The position numbers were made by a program, and so were the translations under genes. Under the pieces are notes generated by a model. The model was not told where the DNA came from. It did no database searches and saw nothing but the letters and a program-made list of their open reading frames with translations. Below are positions 24,126 to 32,658 of a DNA stretch of 51,927 bases, in pieces. The first letter of the stretch is position 1. Each line of letters begins with the position of its first letter. The DNA comes from Acidobacteriota bacterium. GTDB taxonomy: Bacteria > Acidobacteriota > Terriglobia > 2-12-FULL-54-10. Location of the stretch: NCBI GenBank assembly GCA_009691245.1, contig SHUM01000021.1, positions 1 to 51,927 on the forward strand. Reading direction: 5' to 3'.

Positions 24126-24154
24126 TTGGCCCAGCGTCGATTGCCCGCTATAAT
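24126..24154 (+). promoter_or_regulatory. Probable promoter of the NAD synthetase gene
   Basis: TTGGCC (24126-24131), a 17-bp spacer and a perfect TATAAT (24149-24154) lie 36 bp before the ATG 24190. The -10 is consensus and the -35 matches at four positions. Confidence 0.55.
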
Positions 24155-24189
24155 TGGCCATTTATCGGTATGCTTTGATTGAGGGCTTC

Positions 24190-25863
24190 ATGAAGATCGC
24201 GCTGGCGCAGATGAATCCAACCGTGGGGGACTTCTCCGGTAATCGGGAGAAGCTCGTCCGTTATGCCCGCGAGGCGCAGGCCGCCGGAGCCGATCTGGCC
24301 GTATTTCCGGAGCTATCGCTGTGCGGCTATCCGCCACGCGACCTGGTCGAGAAGCCCAGCTTTGTGGAGCGCAACCAACTGGAGTTGGCGGCATTGGCCG
24401 CCGAGGTTCCCGGCATTGCGATCATTGTCGGCTTCGTCAGCCGCGTGCCGGGCGAGTCGGGAAGGCGTGTGGCCAATAGCGCCGCGTTGCTGTCGGGAGG
24501 GTTGGTGCGCTTCGTGCAATCGAAGATGCTCTTGCCCACCTATGACGTATTCGACGAGGGCCGCTATTTTGAGCCGAGCAAGAAGCAAAAGATTATAGAG
24601 TTGGGCAGCGAGCGGTTGGCGCTGACCATCTGCGAGGATATCTGGAACGACAAAAATTTCACGACCAATCGCCTCTATCCGCAGGACCCGGTGGAACAGT
24701 TGTTTCAGCAGGGGGCCACCGCGCTGGTCAATATTTCCGGCTCCCCGTTTGCGATGGGCAAACCCCGGTTCCGCGAAGAAATGCTGCGTGCGTTTGCGGT
24801 GCGCTATCGAGCGCCGGTTATCTTCGTCAATCAGGTGGGCGGCAACGACAGCCTGGTATTTGATGGATCGAGCTTGGCGCTCGACCGCGCCGGCAACGTG
24901 CGCGCGCGCGCCAAGGCGTTTGAGGAAGACCTCGTTTATTTCGATACGGCGGAGGGCGGGCCATCCAGCGCAGCGACTGCCCCGAGCGAGAGCGCAGGCA
25001 ATCTCGATGACGATCCATCCGTCTATGCCGCGCTGGTGCTGGGGACGCGCGACTACGTGCGCAAGTGTGGATTCGAGTCGGTGTTGATTGGCCTCAGTGG
25101 CGGCATCGACTCAGCGCTGACGGCGGCCATTGCCGTGGACGCGCTGGGGCGCGACAACGTGCTGGGCGTGGCCATGCCGGGCCCCTACTCCTCGCCGGAA
25201 AGCCTGGCCGATGCGCGTACCCTCGCCGCCAACCTCGGAATTCGCTTTGAGGTGGTTTCGATCACGGGCACCTTTGAGGCCTACCTCGCCTCGCTGCGGG
25301 AGCTGTTTGCTGGAACTCCCTCCGGCGTAGCGGAGGAGAATATCCAGGCGCGCGTGCGTGGCAATCTGCTGATGGCCCTCTCCAACAAGTTCCGCTCGCT
25401 GGTGTTGTCCACCGGCAACAAGAGCGAATTGTCCGTCGGCTATTGCACGCTCTACGGTGACATGGCCGGCGGGCTGGCGGTGATCTCAGACATTCCCAAG
25501 ACGCAGGTTTACAGACTGTGCGCGATCGTCAATCAGCGGGCGCAGCTGATCCCGCCCGCCATTCCCCAGGCGATCATCGACAAGGCGCCCACCGCTGAGT
25601 TGCGGCCCAATCAGAAGGACACCGACAGCCTGCCTCCGTATGAGGTTCTGGATATCATTCTAAAAAGTTACATCGAAGATGCCGAGACGGCGCGACAGAT
25701 CGCCGAGCGCACCGGCATCGCGCTGGAGCTGGTGGAGCGCGTAACGCGCATGGTGGATGGCAACGAATATAAGCGGCAGCAGGCAGCCCCGGGACTGAAA
25801 GTTACATCCAAGGCATTTGGCATTGGCCGCCGCTTCCCCATTGCCCAGCGGTATCGCGAGTAA
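24190..25863 (+). CDS. nadE: Glutamine-dependent NAD+ synthetase
   Basis: About 557 residues from ATG 24190 (GAGGG 5 nt upstream). An N-terminal nitrilase-type glutaminase domain has the triad Glu41 (VFPELSLCGYP), Lys112 (QSKMLLPTYDVFDE) and Cys148 (LTICEDIWND). A C-terminal synthetase domain has the PP-loop LSGGIDSALTAAIAVDALG and the later motif STGNKSELSVGYCTLYGDMA. It converts deamido-NAD to NAD using ammonia from glutamine and ATP, the last step of NAD synthesis. The domain order and size match the two-domain bacterial enzymes. Confidence 0.96.
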   Translation: MKIALAQMNPTVGDFSGNREKLVRYAREAQAAGADLAVFPELSLCGYPPRDLVEKPSFVERNQLELAALAAEVPGIAIIVGFVSRVPGESGRRVANSAALLSGGLVRFVQSKMLLPTYDVFDEGRYFEPSKKQKIIELGSERLALTICEDIWNDKNFTTNRLYPQDPVEQLFQQGATALVNISGSPFAMGKPRFREEMLRAFAVRYRAPVIFVNQVGGNDSLVFDGSSLALDRAGNVRARAKAFEEDLVYFDTAEGGPSSAATAPSESAGNLDDDPSVYAALVLGTRDYVRKCGFESVLIGLSGGIDSALTAAIAVDALGRDNVLGVAMPGPYSSPESLADARTLAANLGIRFEVVSITGTFEAYLASLRELFAGTPSGVAEENIQARVRGNLLMALSNKFRSLVLSTGNKSELSVGYCTLYGDMAGGLAVISDIPKTQVYRLCAIVNQRAQLIPPAIPQAIIDKAPTAELRPNQKDTDSLPPYEVLDIILKSYIEDAETARQIAERTGIALELVERVTRMVDGNEYKRQQAAPGLKVTSKAFGIGRRFPIAQRYRE

Positions 25864-25876
25864 CGAGCAACCATTT

Positions 25877-26018
25877 ACCACAGAGGACACAGAGGTACAC
25901 AGAGGATGCGGGAAGCACGGCATGGGGCGCCGCGGAAGGGTTGGGCACGCGCGTCGATCTGCACCTCAGCGCGGGCCTTTTGGTTTCAACCTCTGTGCGC
26001 CGCTGTGTCCTCTGTGGT
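25877..26018. repeat. Intergenic inverted repeat ending in ACCACAGAGG
   Basis: A perfect 16-bp inverted repeat (25877-25892 and 26003-26018) frames ~110 bp. The arms continue imperfectly inward (CAGAGG copies). The element lies between nadE and the S41 gene and carries no gene of its own. Elements with ACCACAGAGGACACAGAGG ends are frequent in several bacterial phyla; that is recollection, and no second copy is seen here. Confidence 0.65.
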
Positions 26019-26051
26019 TAAAAGTGCTGAGATCGCCAGGAAGAGGACAGG

Positions 26052-26060
26052 TGCTATAAT
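26052..26060 (+). promoter_or_regulatory. Extended -10 promoter of the S41-like gene
   Basis: TGCTATAAT combines the extended -10 TGn with a perfect TATAAT. No -35 match is present at the right distance, as is usual for extended -10 promoters. Transcription would start near 26067, about 40 bp before ATG 26106. Confidence 0.6.
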
Positions 26061-26105
26061 GGGGCGAGTAATTCAGGGACAACGGGAAATCAAACGGGAA
26101 ATCAA

Positions 26106-27323
26106 ATGAAGAGTAACCTCAAAGTCGGCCTGGTAACATTTTCGACGGCGCTGTCCGTGATCCTGCTGATCGGCGCCGTGCTGGGGCAGGACCGCGAGTC
26201 GAAGGAACCCTATCGCCCGCTCGCCGTGCTCTCCGAAGTGCTCTCGCGCATCCAGAGTGATTACGTGGAAGAGCCTAATTTCGACCGTGTTACCGAAGGC
26301 GCGCTGCAGGGAATGGTGGAGTCGCTCGACCCCTACAACAGTTATCTTTCGCAGGCCAATTACACGGAGTATAAAAAAGGCTGGCGCGGAGAAGCGTCCA
26401 TTGGCGCGGTGATCTCGAAGCGTTTCGGACTGCCGGGAATCGTTGCCGTGGTTCCGGGAGGGCCCGCGGATCGCGCCGGGCTGGTGGCGGGCGATATCTT
26501 TGAAGCCATTAGCGGCAAGAGTTCGCGTGAGATGTCCTACGAGGAAGTACTGGCGCGTCTGGATGGCCCGGTGGGCTCCACGGTCAGCCTGTCGGTGGTG
26601 CGTCAACGCAGCCAGCAGCCGCGTTCGATGGAGTTAAAGCGCGAAGTAGTCCAGAACCCAGAAATTGAATCGCGCGTGATTGACAAGGGCGTCGGCTACC
26701 TGAAAGTGCGCGCGATGCCCACGGGAATTTCCAAAGTTCTGGCCACTCGCATCGAAAGCCTGCGGCGCAGCGGCGCCACCAGGTTTGTTCTGGATATGCG
26801 CGATAATGCTTCCGGGGACATGCAGGAAGGCGCTGCGGTGGCTAATCTGTTCATTGGCCAAGGGCTGCTCGGTTACGTGGAAGGCCAGCAATATCCCCGC
26901 CAAAGTTTTTTGGCTGACAAGACGAAAGCCATCAGCGCGGAGCCGGTTACGCTGATTGTGAATGAGTCCACTGGCGGCGCGGCGGAATTTCTCGCCGCGG
27001 CCTTCATCGAGAATCATCGCGGCGACGTCGTCGGAGCACGCACCTTTGGCATCGGCTCCATTCAGAAAGTAGTCCCGCTGCCGAATGGTTCGGCGCTGGT
27101 CCTCTCTGTCGCCAAGTTTCACTCGCCCGTCGGCAAGGCCATTCAGGATACCGGCGTAACTCCCAACGAAGTGGTCGAACAGCCCCGCAACATCGCTTCG
27201 CTGACTCCCGAAGAAGATGTCGAGGAAGAGACTCCGCCGAGCAATCAGCCGCTGGAAGACCTGCAACTCAAGCGCGCCATCGAGCTGCTGAACGAAGCGC
27301 AAGCCCTGCCCCAAGCCGCGTAA
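26106..27323 (+). CDS. S41-family C-terminal processing protease homologue, apparently catalytically dead
   Basis: A 405-residue exported protein. The signal anchor (~7-27) is followed by a helical region, a PDZ domain (~95-170, IVAVVPGGPADRAGLVAGD) and an S41 core (~190-345). The layout is that of CtpA/CtpB. However, the nucleophile motif, normally S-A-S-A-S-E, reads NESTGGAAE with Gly291 at the Ser site. The Lys motif TFGKG reads TFGIG with Ile316. The spacing of 25 residues between the two sites is preserved. The protein probably binds C-termini or acts as a scaffold rather than cutting. Ser288/Thr289 could only serve if the site were rearranged. The acidic C-terminus (EEDVEEETPP) is extra. 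Confidence 0.88.
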   Translation: MKSNLKVGLVTFSTALSVILLIGAVLGQDRESKEPYRPLAVLSEVLSRIQSDYVEEPNFDRVTEGALQGMVESLDPYNSYLSQANYTEYKKGWRGEASIGAVISKRFGLPGIVAVVPGGPADRAGLVAGDIFEAISGKSSREMSYEEVLARLDGPVGSTVSLSVVRQRSQQPRSMELKREVVQNPEIESRVIDKGVGYLKVRAMPTGISKVLATRIESLRRSGATRFVLDMRDNASGDMQEGAAVANLFIGQGLLGYVEGQQYPRQSFLADKTKAISAEPVTLIVNESTGGAAEFLAAAFIENHRGDVVGARTFGIGSIQKVVPLPNGSALVLSVAKFHSPVGKAIQDTGVTPNEVVEQPRNIASLTPEEDVEEETPPSNQPLEDLQLKRAIELLNEAQALPQAA

Positions 27324-27328
27324 AGGCA

Positions 27329-27406
27329 GGGAGTGGGGCGTAGGGTGTGGTCAAACTCCCATTGCCCGATGCCTTTCCCACACCCAACACCCTACGCCCC
27401 ACTCCC
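27329..27406. repeat. Intergenic 20-bp inverted repeat between convergent genes
   Basis: Arms 27329-27348 and 27387-27406 are perfectly complementary over 20 nt (GGGAGTGGGGCGTAGGGTGT on the left), with a 38-nt loop. It sits between the stops of the S41-like gene and efp, and so may serve as a bidirectional terminator. It is probably a dispersed palindromic element. Confidence 0.7.
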
Positions 27407-27409
27407 CAA

Positions 27410-27967
27410 TTACTTGGCGCGTTCGAGGTACTTGCCTTCCGCGGTGTCCACGCGGATCTTCTCGCCGACGTTGATGAACGCAGGCACGCCCACTACCAGA
27501 CCGGTTTCCATGGTGGCGGGCTTGGTTACGTTGCTCACCGTGGCGGACTTCAGGCCCGGCTCGGTTTCCATCACCGTCATGTCCACGGTGATGGGCAGGT
27601 CGATGCCCACGGCGCGGCCCTCGTACATCTGGATTTTAATCTGGATGTTGGGGATCAGGTAGTTGGCGTTGTCGCCCAGCGTTTCCGCCGTCAGATGAAT
27701 CTGCTCGTAGGACTCGGTGTTCATGAAGTGGTAGTCGTCGTGTTCGCGGTACAGGAACTCCATCACCTGCTCATCGACGTGCGCCACATCCATCTTGTCT
27801 TCCGAGCGGAAGCGGTGCTCGATCATGGCGCCGGTGCGCAGGTTGCGCATCTTGGCCTGCACGAAGGCGCGCAGGTTGCCCGGCGTGCGGTGCGTTACCT
27901 GATGGATGGAGAACAGCTCTCCCTCGTGCTTGATGACGTTGCCGCGCCGCATCTGTGTTGCGTTCAT
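27410..27967 (-). CDS. efp: Elongation factor P
   Basis: A 185-residue, three-domain protein of the EF-P family (usual length ~185-190). The N-terminal KOW-like domain contains HRTPGNLRAFVQAK. The OB domains contain EHRFRSEDKMDVAHVDEQ and end with VPAFINVGEKIRVDT. EF-P enters the ribosomal E site and relieves stalling at polyproline. The tip residue is Asn31, where E. coli has a modified Lys34 and other bacteria have Arg32. The known modifying enzymes for Lys or Arg would thus have no target here. It converges with the S41-like gene. Confidence 0.95.
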   Translation of the reverse strand: MNATQMRRGNVIKHEGELFSIHQVTHRTPGNLRAFVQAKMRNLRTGAMIEHRFRSEDKMDVAHVDEQVMEFLYREHDDYHFMNTESYEQIHLTAETLGDNANYLIPNIQIKIQMYEGRAVGIDLPITVDMTVMETEPGLKSATVSNVTKPATMETGLVVGVPAFINVGEKIRVDTAEGKYLERAK

Positions 27968-28124
27968 GAAGTACTCCCCGAAAAATGTTGGTGTGATTCT
28001 GCCGAGAGCCGGCTAGAGCCGAGAAAAACCATCCCCACGACCGCAAGCGACCATCTGCTCATCCATTATAGGGAAGGCGCGCGAAAGCCGTCAACCTGTG
28101 GGCGCGGCTCTGTCACGCACACAC

Positions 28125-28158
28125 AAAAAAACCGCCGGGAGGTGGAAGCCTCCCGGCG
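28125..28158 (-). terminator. Rho-independent terminator
   Basis: On the minus strand CGCCGGGAGG pairs with CCTCCCGGCG (28158-28133) around the loop CTTCCA, followed by a run of seven T (28131-28125). It lies just after the stop of the secreted Ig-like protein gene and is the clearest terminator of the window. Confidence 0.92.
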
Positions 28159-28184
28159 CAAAATGTGATTAGGGTTTGCCAGGC

Positions 28185-29861
28185 CTACTGGAACGACACG
28201 GATTTGGAGATTGTTGAGATATAGCTGGTGTACCCAAAGTCCAGCCCCGGCGCGGTGAAGCGGCCTGGAGTTGTGTATGCTCCAACAAACATGAATCCAA
28301 AAGGCACACCCGCCGAGCTGCCACTGGGTGGGAGCGCCAGCAGAATCGAGGAGGGAATGTTGAATTGACCGGCGGAAGTCCGCTCCAGGCAAACGAAGGT
28401 GGCCTGGGCCGTGTTGGAGACGTTGATGGACGCTCCGGCGATGTATGTGAGTCCATTCGGATCGCCGCCGGTCCAGGTAACCAACTGCCCCGCCGCACGG
28501 TTGACGGTGGTAATCGCGGCCTGATTCGACCACACGGTTCCCGGCGGCACGGTGTGAGTCGTCGTGAACGCTCCCACATCGGACCCTCCGCCACCGTTGT
28601 TGAGCGTGTAGGTGCCAGGCACCAGATAGTCTGGTTCCGCAGCACCGAATGGAACAGTCTGGCTGAATACTCCGGAATAAATGCCCGTTGAGGCGGCCGC
28701 CATCTGCTTGGCGCCGGTCGGCCCGGAAACGTTGATCGCAGGTCCGGCATTCAGGGGGGTGAAAACAGGTCCGGTATTGCCGCCTGCGCCGACTCGGGAA
28801 ATGGACACGGCGCAAGCGCCCGGATTGGAAACATTCAGATCGCTGCCCGCATTGGACAGCAATTGGTCGAACGTATAGCGGAAGAACGCGGCGCCGCCGG
28901 CATCCGACTTAATATCAAACGACCCGACACCGGGAACTGAAAAACTGGAACTGGACTTACTCAGCGTCATGGAACCAATGCGCAGGCCGCCGCTGTTGCG
29001 CGCCTGCTCCAGCTCCGCGGGCGTGTAGCCGCCGGGGTCGGAGCATATGCCGCCATTGGGAGCCACGGACATGGTGGTGAAGTTGCTCACAATGTTGCCC
29101 ACCTGAAGACTTACCGGAGCGAAGCAGCCGCTCACGTCCTGCGGCACGGTGAAGACGACCTGGTCAATTCCCACGCAACAGCCCGAGCGCCAGCGATAGG
29201 TGATGGGCGTCTCACGCCCGCCCACAAACAATCGCGCGTTGACGTTGCTCAGGTTGCCGGGCAGCGGTTGACCCGCCTCATTGCCGGTTACCGGCCCCAG
29301 TCCTGTGCCCCACAGCGTTACCACCTGGCCGGGACGCGCCGACTCCACCAGCGTGTTGAACGGCTGATTGGCCTCGGTGATGAAGTTCTGAATGATGCTC
29401 GGGCCCGTGCCGCCCTGATTGCGCGTGAACGTTCCAAAGCTGCCCGCCAGCACGATGATCGGCGCGGCGTTGCTGGTGACGCCGTTGTAAGTAACCGTCA
29501 CCGTGCCCAGCGGCGTGCTCGACGGGAGCACCGCGGCCACCTGCGTTTTCAGCGTATACAGCATGATGGCGTTCACCACCGTGCCGCCCACGGTAACCCG
29601 GACGCTGGTCCCTGCCAGACCGGCGGTGGTGGGCAGCGGGAACGCGCTGACTTGCACAATGTTGGCCGGACCCAGGTTGTCGCCGAAGATCACGAAGATC
29701 GACCCTTGCGCGATGCCCTAGTTGGGCAGGCCCGCAACCGTATAGCTGCCGCCGTTGCGGATGCCGTCGGCGGCGATGGAGGGTACCTGGGCTTGGGCAG
29801 CCAGCGGTGCCAGCGCCATCAGGCCCAGCAGAAACGTGAGATGGAGGGTGCGTTTCATCAT
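28185..29861 (-). pseudogene. Secreted Ig-like/Solibacter-domain protein interrupted by an amber codon
   Basis: The frame starts at ATG 29861 or 29858 (AGGA 8-11 nt upstream) with a clear signal peptide (TLHLTFLLGLMALAPLAAQA). The mature start VPSIAADGIRNGGSYTVAGL is followed by PN and then TAG (29720-29718). After the stop the same frame continues to 28185 for ~510 residues. The frame then reads GIAQGSIFVIFGDNLG, the usual continuation of TIGR03437-like Ig domains. A second such domain follows (RPGQVVTLWGTGLGPVTGNE), then a C-terminal region without known match. Both halves are otherwise intact. Possible causes are a single C-to-T change (CAG to TAG), a sequencing error or readthrough. A start at GTG 29693 would leave the protein without its signal peptide. 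It is followed by a strong terminator. Confidence 0.72.
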
Positions 29862-30548
29862 TGGTTTTTCCTTTTCAAAGTAAGTTGGCGGGACATCGCC
29901 TCGGGGGTACGCATCCCGTGATTTTGCCCGCCTTGCGGCGAACAAGGAACGATCCTACCACCGCCCACTTTACGAAACAAGTAGACGCGTCTGTACCCAG
30001 CTGGTTTGATTGGCCTGGGGATTCCCGCCTAAACAATTCGCGGCGCAGGCGGCGGAAAATGATGCGTCACCCTCGATCGTGCCGGGGCACAATGGCATGG
30101 ACACTTCGGCACGCAGCAAGCGCGCGGGCTGATCGCGCAGGTGAGAAAAGTGTGGTAGGGCAGAAGTTAGAAGACAGAAGGCAGGAGACAGAAATCAGAA
30201 TGCGGGGAGTGGTCGGCGAGTCAATGGGAGAATTCGGAATCTTTGGGCGCTGCCCCGCATTCTGATTAATTAGAAAATTTGGACATTGTGGAATTTGTGG
30301 TCAGAGTGGTCAGGTTGGCGCTCCGGGTGGGGGCCATTATGCCCACTGCCGACACCCCATTGCTGGGCCATTTCCCAGTTTGTCAATCTGGTCAGAGTGG
30401 TCAGAACCGTGAACGTGTGCACTTTGGGCAATTTTTATTTTGCAATATAAGAGTTGTTTGTAGACGCTATTACTGATAAATTAATGTGTTACAGACTTCC
30501 ATCGGATTCAGCGTGCGAGCATCCCATATTAGGGTAGGAGAGCAAGCG
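29862..30548. other. 687-bp non-coding stretch with small repeats
   Basis: No convincing gene is found. Features seen: a perfect 15-bp inverted repeat AATCAGAATGCGGGG (30193-30207) with its complement at 30253-30267; a 14-bp direct repeat GTCAGAGTGGTCAG at 30300-30313 and 30391-30404; and an AT-rich strip (~30420-30490) before nuoA that is likely its promoter region, without a clear consensus. The short ORFs in this stretch have no protein-like sequence. Confidence 0.6.
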
Positions 30549-30905
30549 GTGCCTTCAGAGTATATCCCTGTAGTGATTTTCCTGTTGCTGGCCATTTCCT
30601 TCCCCGTGGTCTCGCTGCTGGCGGCAAAGTTGGTGCGTCCGGACTCTCCGTTTGCCGCCAAGTTGATGCCCTATGAGTGCGGCATCGATCCCGAGTCGAG
30701 TTCGCGCGGCCGCTACACCGTGCGCTTCTACATTGTGGCGATCCTGTTCGTCATCTTCGACGTGGAAACCATCTTCCTGTTTCCGTGGGCCGTGCAGTTC
30801 CGCATGCTGGGCCTGTTCGGGTTGATCGAGATGCTGGTGTTCCTAGCCATCCTCGTCGCCGGATACGTTTGGGTTTATCGCAAAGGCGCGCTCGACTGGG
30901 TGTAG
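30549..30905 (+). CDS. nuoA: NADH-quinone oxidoreductase subunit A
   Basis: A 118-residue membrane protein from GTG 30549 (AGGAG 8 nt upstream); the longer frame to 30486 is unlikely. Three helices are visible. The conserved loop KLMPYECGIDPESSSRGRYT, with its Cys, and FYIVAILFVIFDVETIFLFP are diagnostic for NuoA/ND3. It is a proton-pumping-arm subunit of complex I. Unusually, nuoB and the rest of the operon do not follow. The next gene is a glycosyltransferase 55 bp away. The remaining subunits must be encoded elsewhere. Confidence 0.94.
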   Translation: MPSEYIPVVIFLLLAISFPVVSLLAAKLVRPDSPFAAKLMPYECGIDPESSSRGRYTVRFYIVAILFVIFDVETIFLFPWAVQFRMLGLFGLIEMLVFLAILVAGYVWVYRKGALDWV

Positions 30906-30960
30906 TCCACCGCGCACAGATCATTACTTTTTCAGACGATAGGGACCAATAGATACAGAC

Positions 30961-32646
30961 ATGCCGAACCATTTTGCGATGATGCTCGCCGCAGAAAATC
31001 CGGTGCTGATCTTTATCACCCGTATCTTCACGCCGGACCCATTCCAGGGCATCTACAAGCCCAACAGCTTCGACCTGTTCGTGCTGGTCCCGTACTTCAC
31101 CATCCTGATTATTCTGGCCATCCTCGGCGTGCATCGCTATTACATGATGTACCTCTACTACCGCAACCGGACACCGCGCCTGTCGCCAATTCAAGACGTG
31201 CCGGTGCCGCTCGGGAAGTTCAGCGATCTGCCGCGCGTAACCATCCAACTACCCATCTTCAATGAGCGCTATGTTGCCGAGCGCATGATCGAAGAGGCTT
31301 GTAAGATCGAGTACCCGAGCGAGCGGCTGGACATTCAGGTGCTCGACGACTCGACTGACGAAACCGCCGCGCTGGCGCGTGATTGCGTGGAGCGCTACGC
31401 CGCGCTGGGCCACCCGATCACCTATCTGCACCGCACCAACCGCGAAGGCTACAAAGCCGGCGCACTGGCCGAGGGATTGTTGCAGGCCAAGGGCGAGTTC
31501 GTCGCCATCTTCGACGCCGACTTCCTGCCTCCCGCCGATTTCCTCGCGCGCACCATCGACCACTTCACCGACCCGAAGGTTGCGCTGGTGCAGACGCGCT
31601 GGACGTATCTCAACCGGCATTTCTCCTGGCTGACGGAAGTGCAGGCCATCCTGCTGGACGGGCACTTTGTCTACGAGCACATCGCGCGCACCAAGACCGG
31701 GCGCTTCTTCAATTTCAACGGCACGGCCGGCATCTGGCGGCGCGTGGCTATTGATCAGGCGGGCGGTTGGGAGCACGACACGCTCACCGAAGACGCCGAC
31801 TTGAGCTATCGCGCGCAACTGCTCGGCTGGAAGTTTGTCTATCGCCCCGACATCGAGTGCCTGAGCGAGCTGCCCGTTGAGATGAACGCCTTCAAGACGC
31901 AGCAGGCGCGCTGGGCCAAGGGCCTTATTCAGGTGGGCATGAAGATTCTGCCGCGCGTGCTGCGCAGTGATGCGCCGCGCCACGTGAAGACTGAAGCGTT
32001 CTATCACATGACCGCGAACCTCTCGTATCCACTGATGATCGTGCTGGCTCTACTGAGTTTTCCGGCGATGATCATTCGCTTCTATCAAGGCTGGTTCCAG
32101 ATGCTCTACATCGATCTGCCGTTGATGGCCGCCGCGACGCTCTCGGTCTCCGCGTTCTATATGGGCAGCCAGCGCGAGCTATTTCCCGATGACTGGAAGC
32201 GCAGTTTCCGCTACCTGCCGCTGATTCTGGCGACCGGCGTGGGCCTGACATTGACCAACTCCTGGGCGGTGTTCGAGGCGCTGATGGGCAAGCAGAGCGA
32301 GTTCGTGCGCACCCCCAAGTACAGCCTGGAAGCCCAACGCAACCAGACGGGCCGTTCCGTCGGCCCGCGCTTCTTCCGCAATGTCTATCGCAAGCGCGCC
32401 CACTGGGTAGCGATGCTCGAAGTCGCCCTCGGCGTGTACTTTCTCTACACCGTCTACTTTGCCATCGCCAGCGCCAACTACGCCACCGCCTTCTTCTTGA
32501 GCCTGTTCGTACTCGGCTATCTGGGCACCGGTCTGATCTCGCTCTTCCAAGGTAGATGGGACCGCTGGTCGGAAGCAGTTACGTCCGTCGCCGCATCCAT
32601 CCAAAACGCCGCCCGCTTCGCCCTGCGCCTCTTCCACCGCGCGTGA
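30961..32646 (+). CDS. Family 2 processive glycosyltransferase, membrane-bound
   Basis: A 561-residue protein. Membrane helices lie near residues 38-62 and, after the catalytic domain, near 355-375, 385-405, 420-440, 485-505 and 510-530. The cytoplasmic GT-A domain shows the D,D,D,QxxRW pattern of processive synthases: VLDDSTDET, FDADFLPPADF, TEDADLSYRAQLLGW and QQARWAKG. Similar proteins are the cellulose synthase/CslA-like beta-glycan synthases. The product polysaccharide cannot be told. No PilZ domain is seen. nuoA lies directly upstream. Confidence 0.9.
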   Translation: MPNHFAMMLAAENPVLIFITRIFTPDPFQGIYKPNSFDLFVLVPYFTILIILAILGVHRYYMMYLYYRNRTPRLSPIQDVPVPLGKFSDLPRVTIQLPIFNERYVAERMIEEACKIEYPSERLDIQVLDDSTDETAALARDCVERYAALGHPITYLHRTNREGYKAGALAEGLLQAKGEFVAIFDADFLPPADFLARTIDHFTDPKVALVQTRWTYLNRHFSWLTEVQAILLDGHFVYEHIARTKTGRFFNFNGTAGIWRRVAIDQAGGWEHDTLTEDADLSYRAQLLGWKFVYRPDIECLSELPVEMNAFKTQQARWAKGLIQVGMKILPRVLRSDAPRHVKTEAFYHMTANLSYPLMIVLALLSFPAMIIRFYQGWFQMLYIDLPLMAAATLSVSAFYMGSQRELFPDDWKRSFRYLPLILATGVGLTLTNSWAVFEALMGKQSEFVRTPKYSLEAQRNQTGRSVGPRFFRNVYRKRAHWVAMLEVALGVYFLYTVYFAIASANYATAFFLSLFVLGYLGTGLISLFQGRWDRWSEAVTSVAASIQNAARFALRLFHRA

Positions 32647-32658
32647 CAGTGCCGCGCG

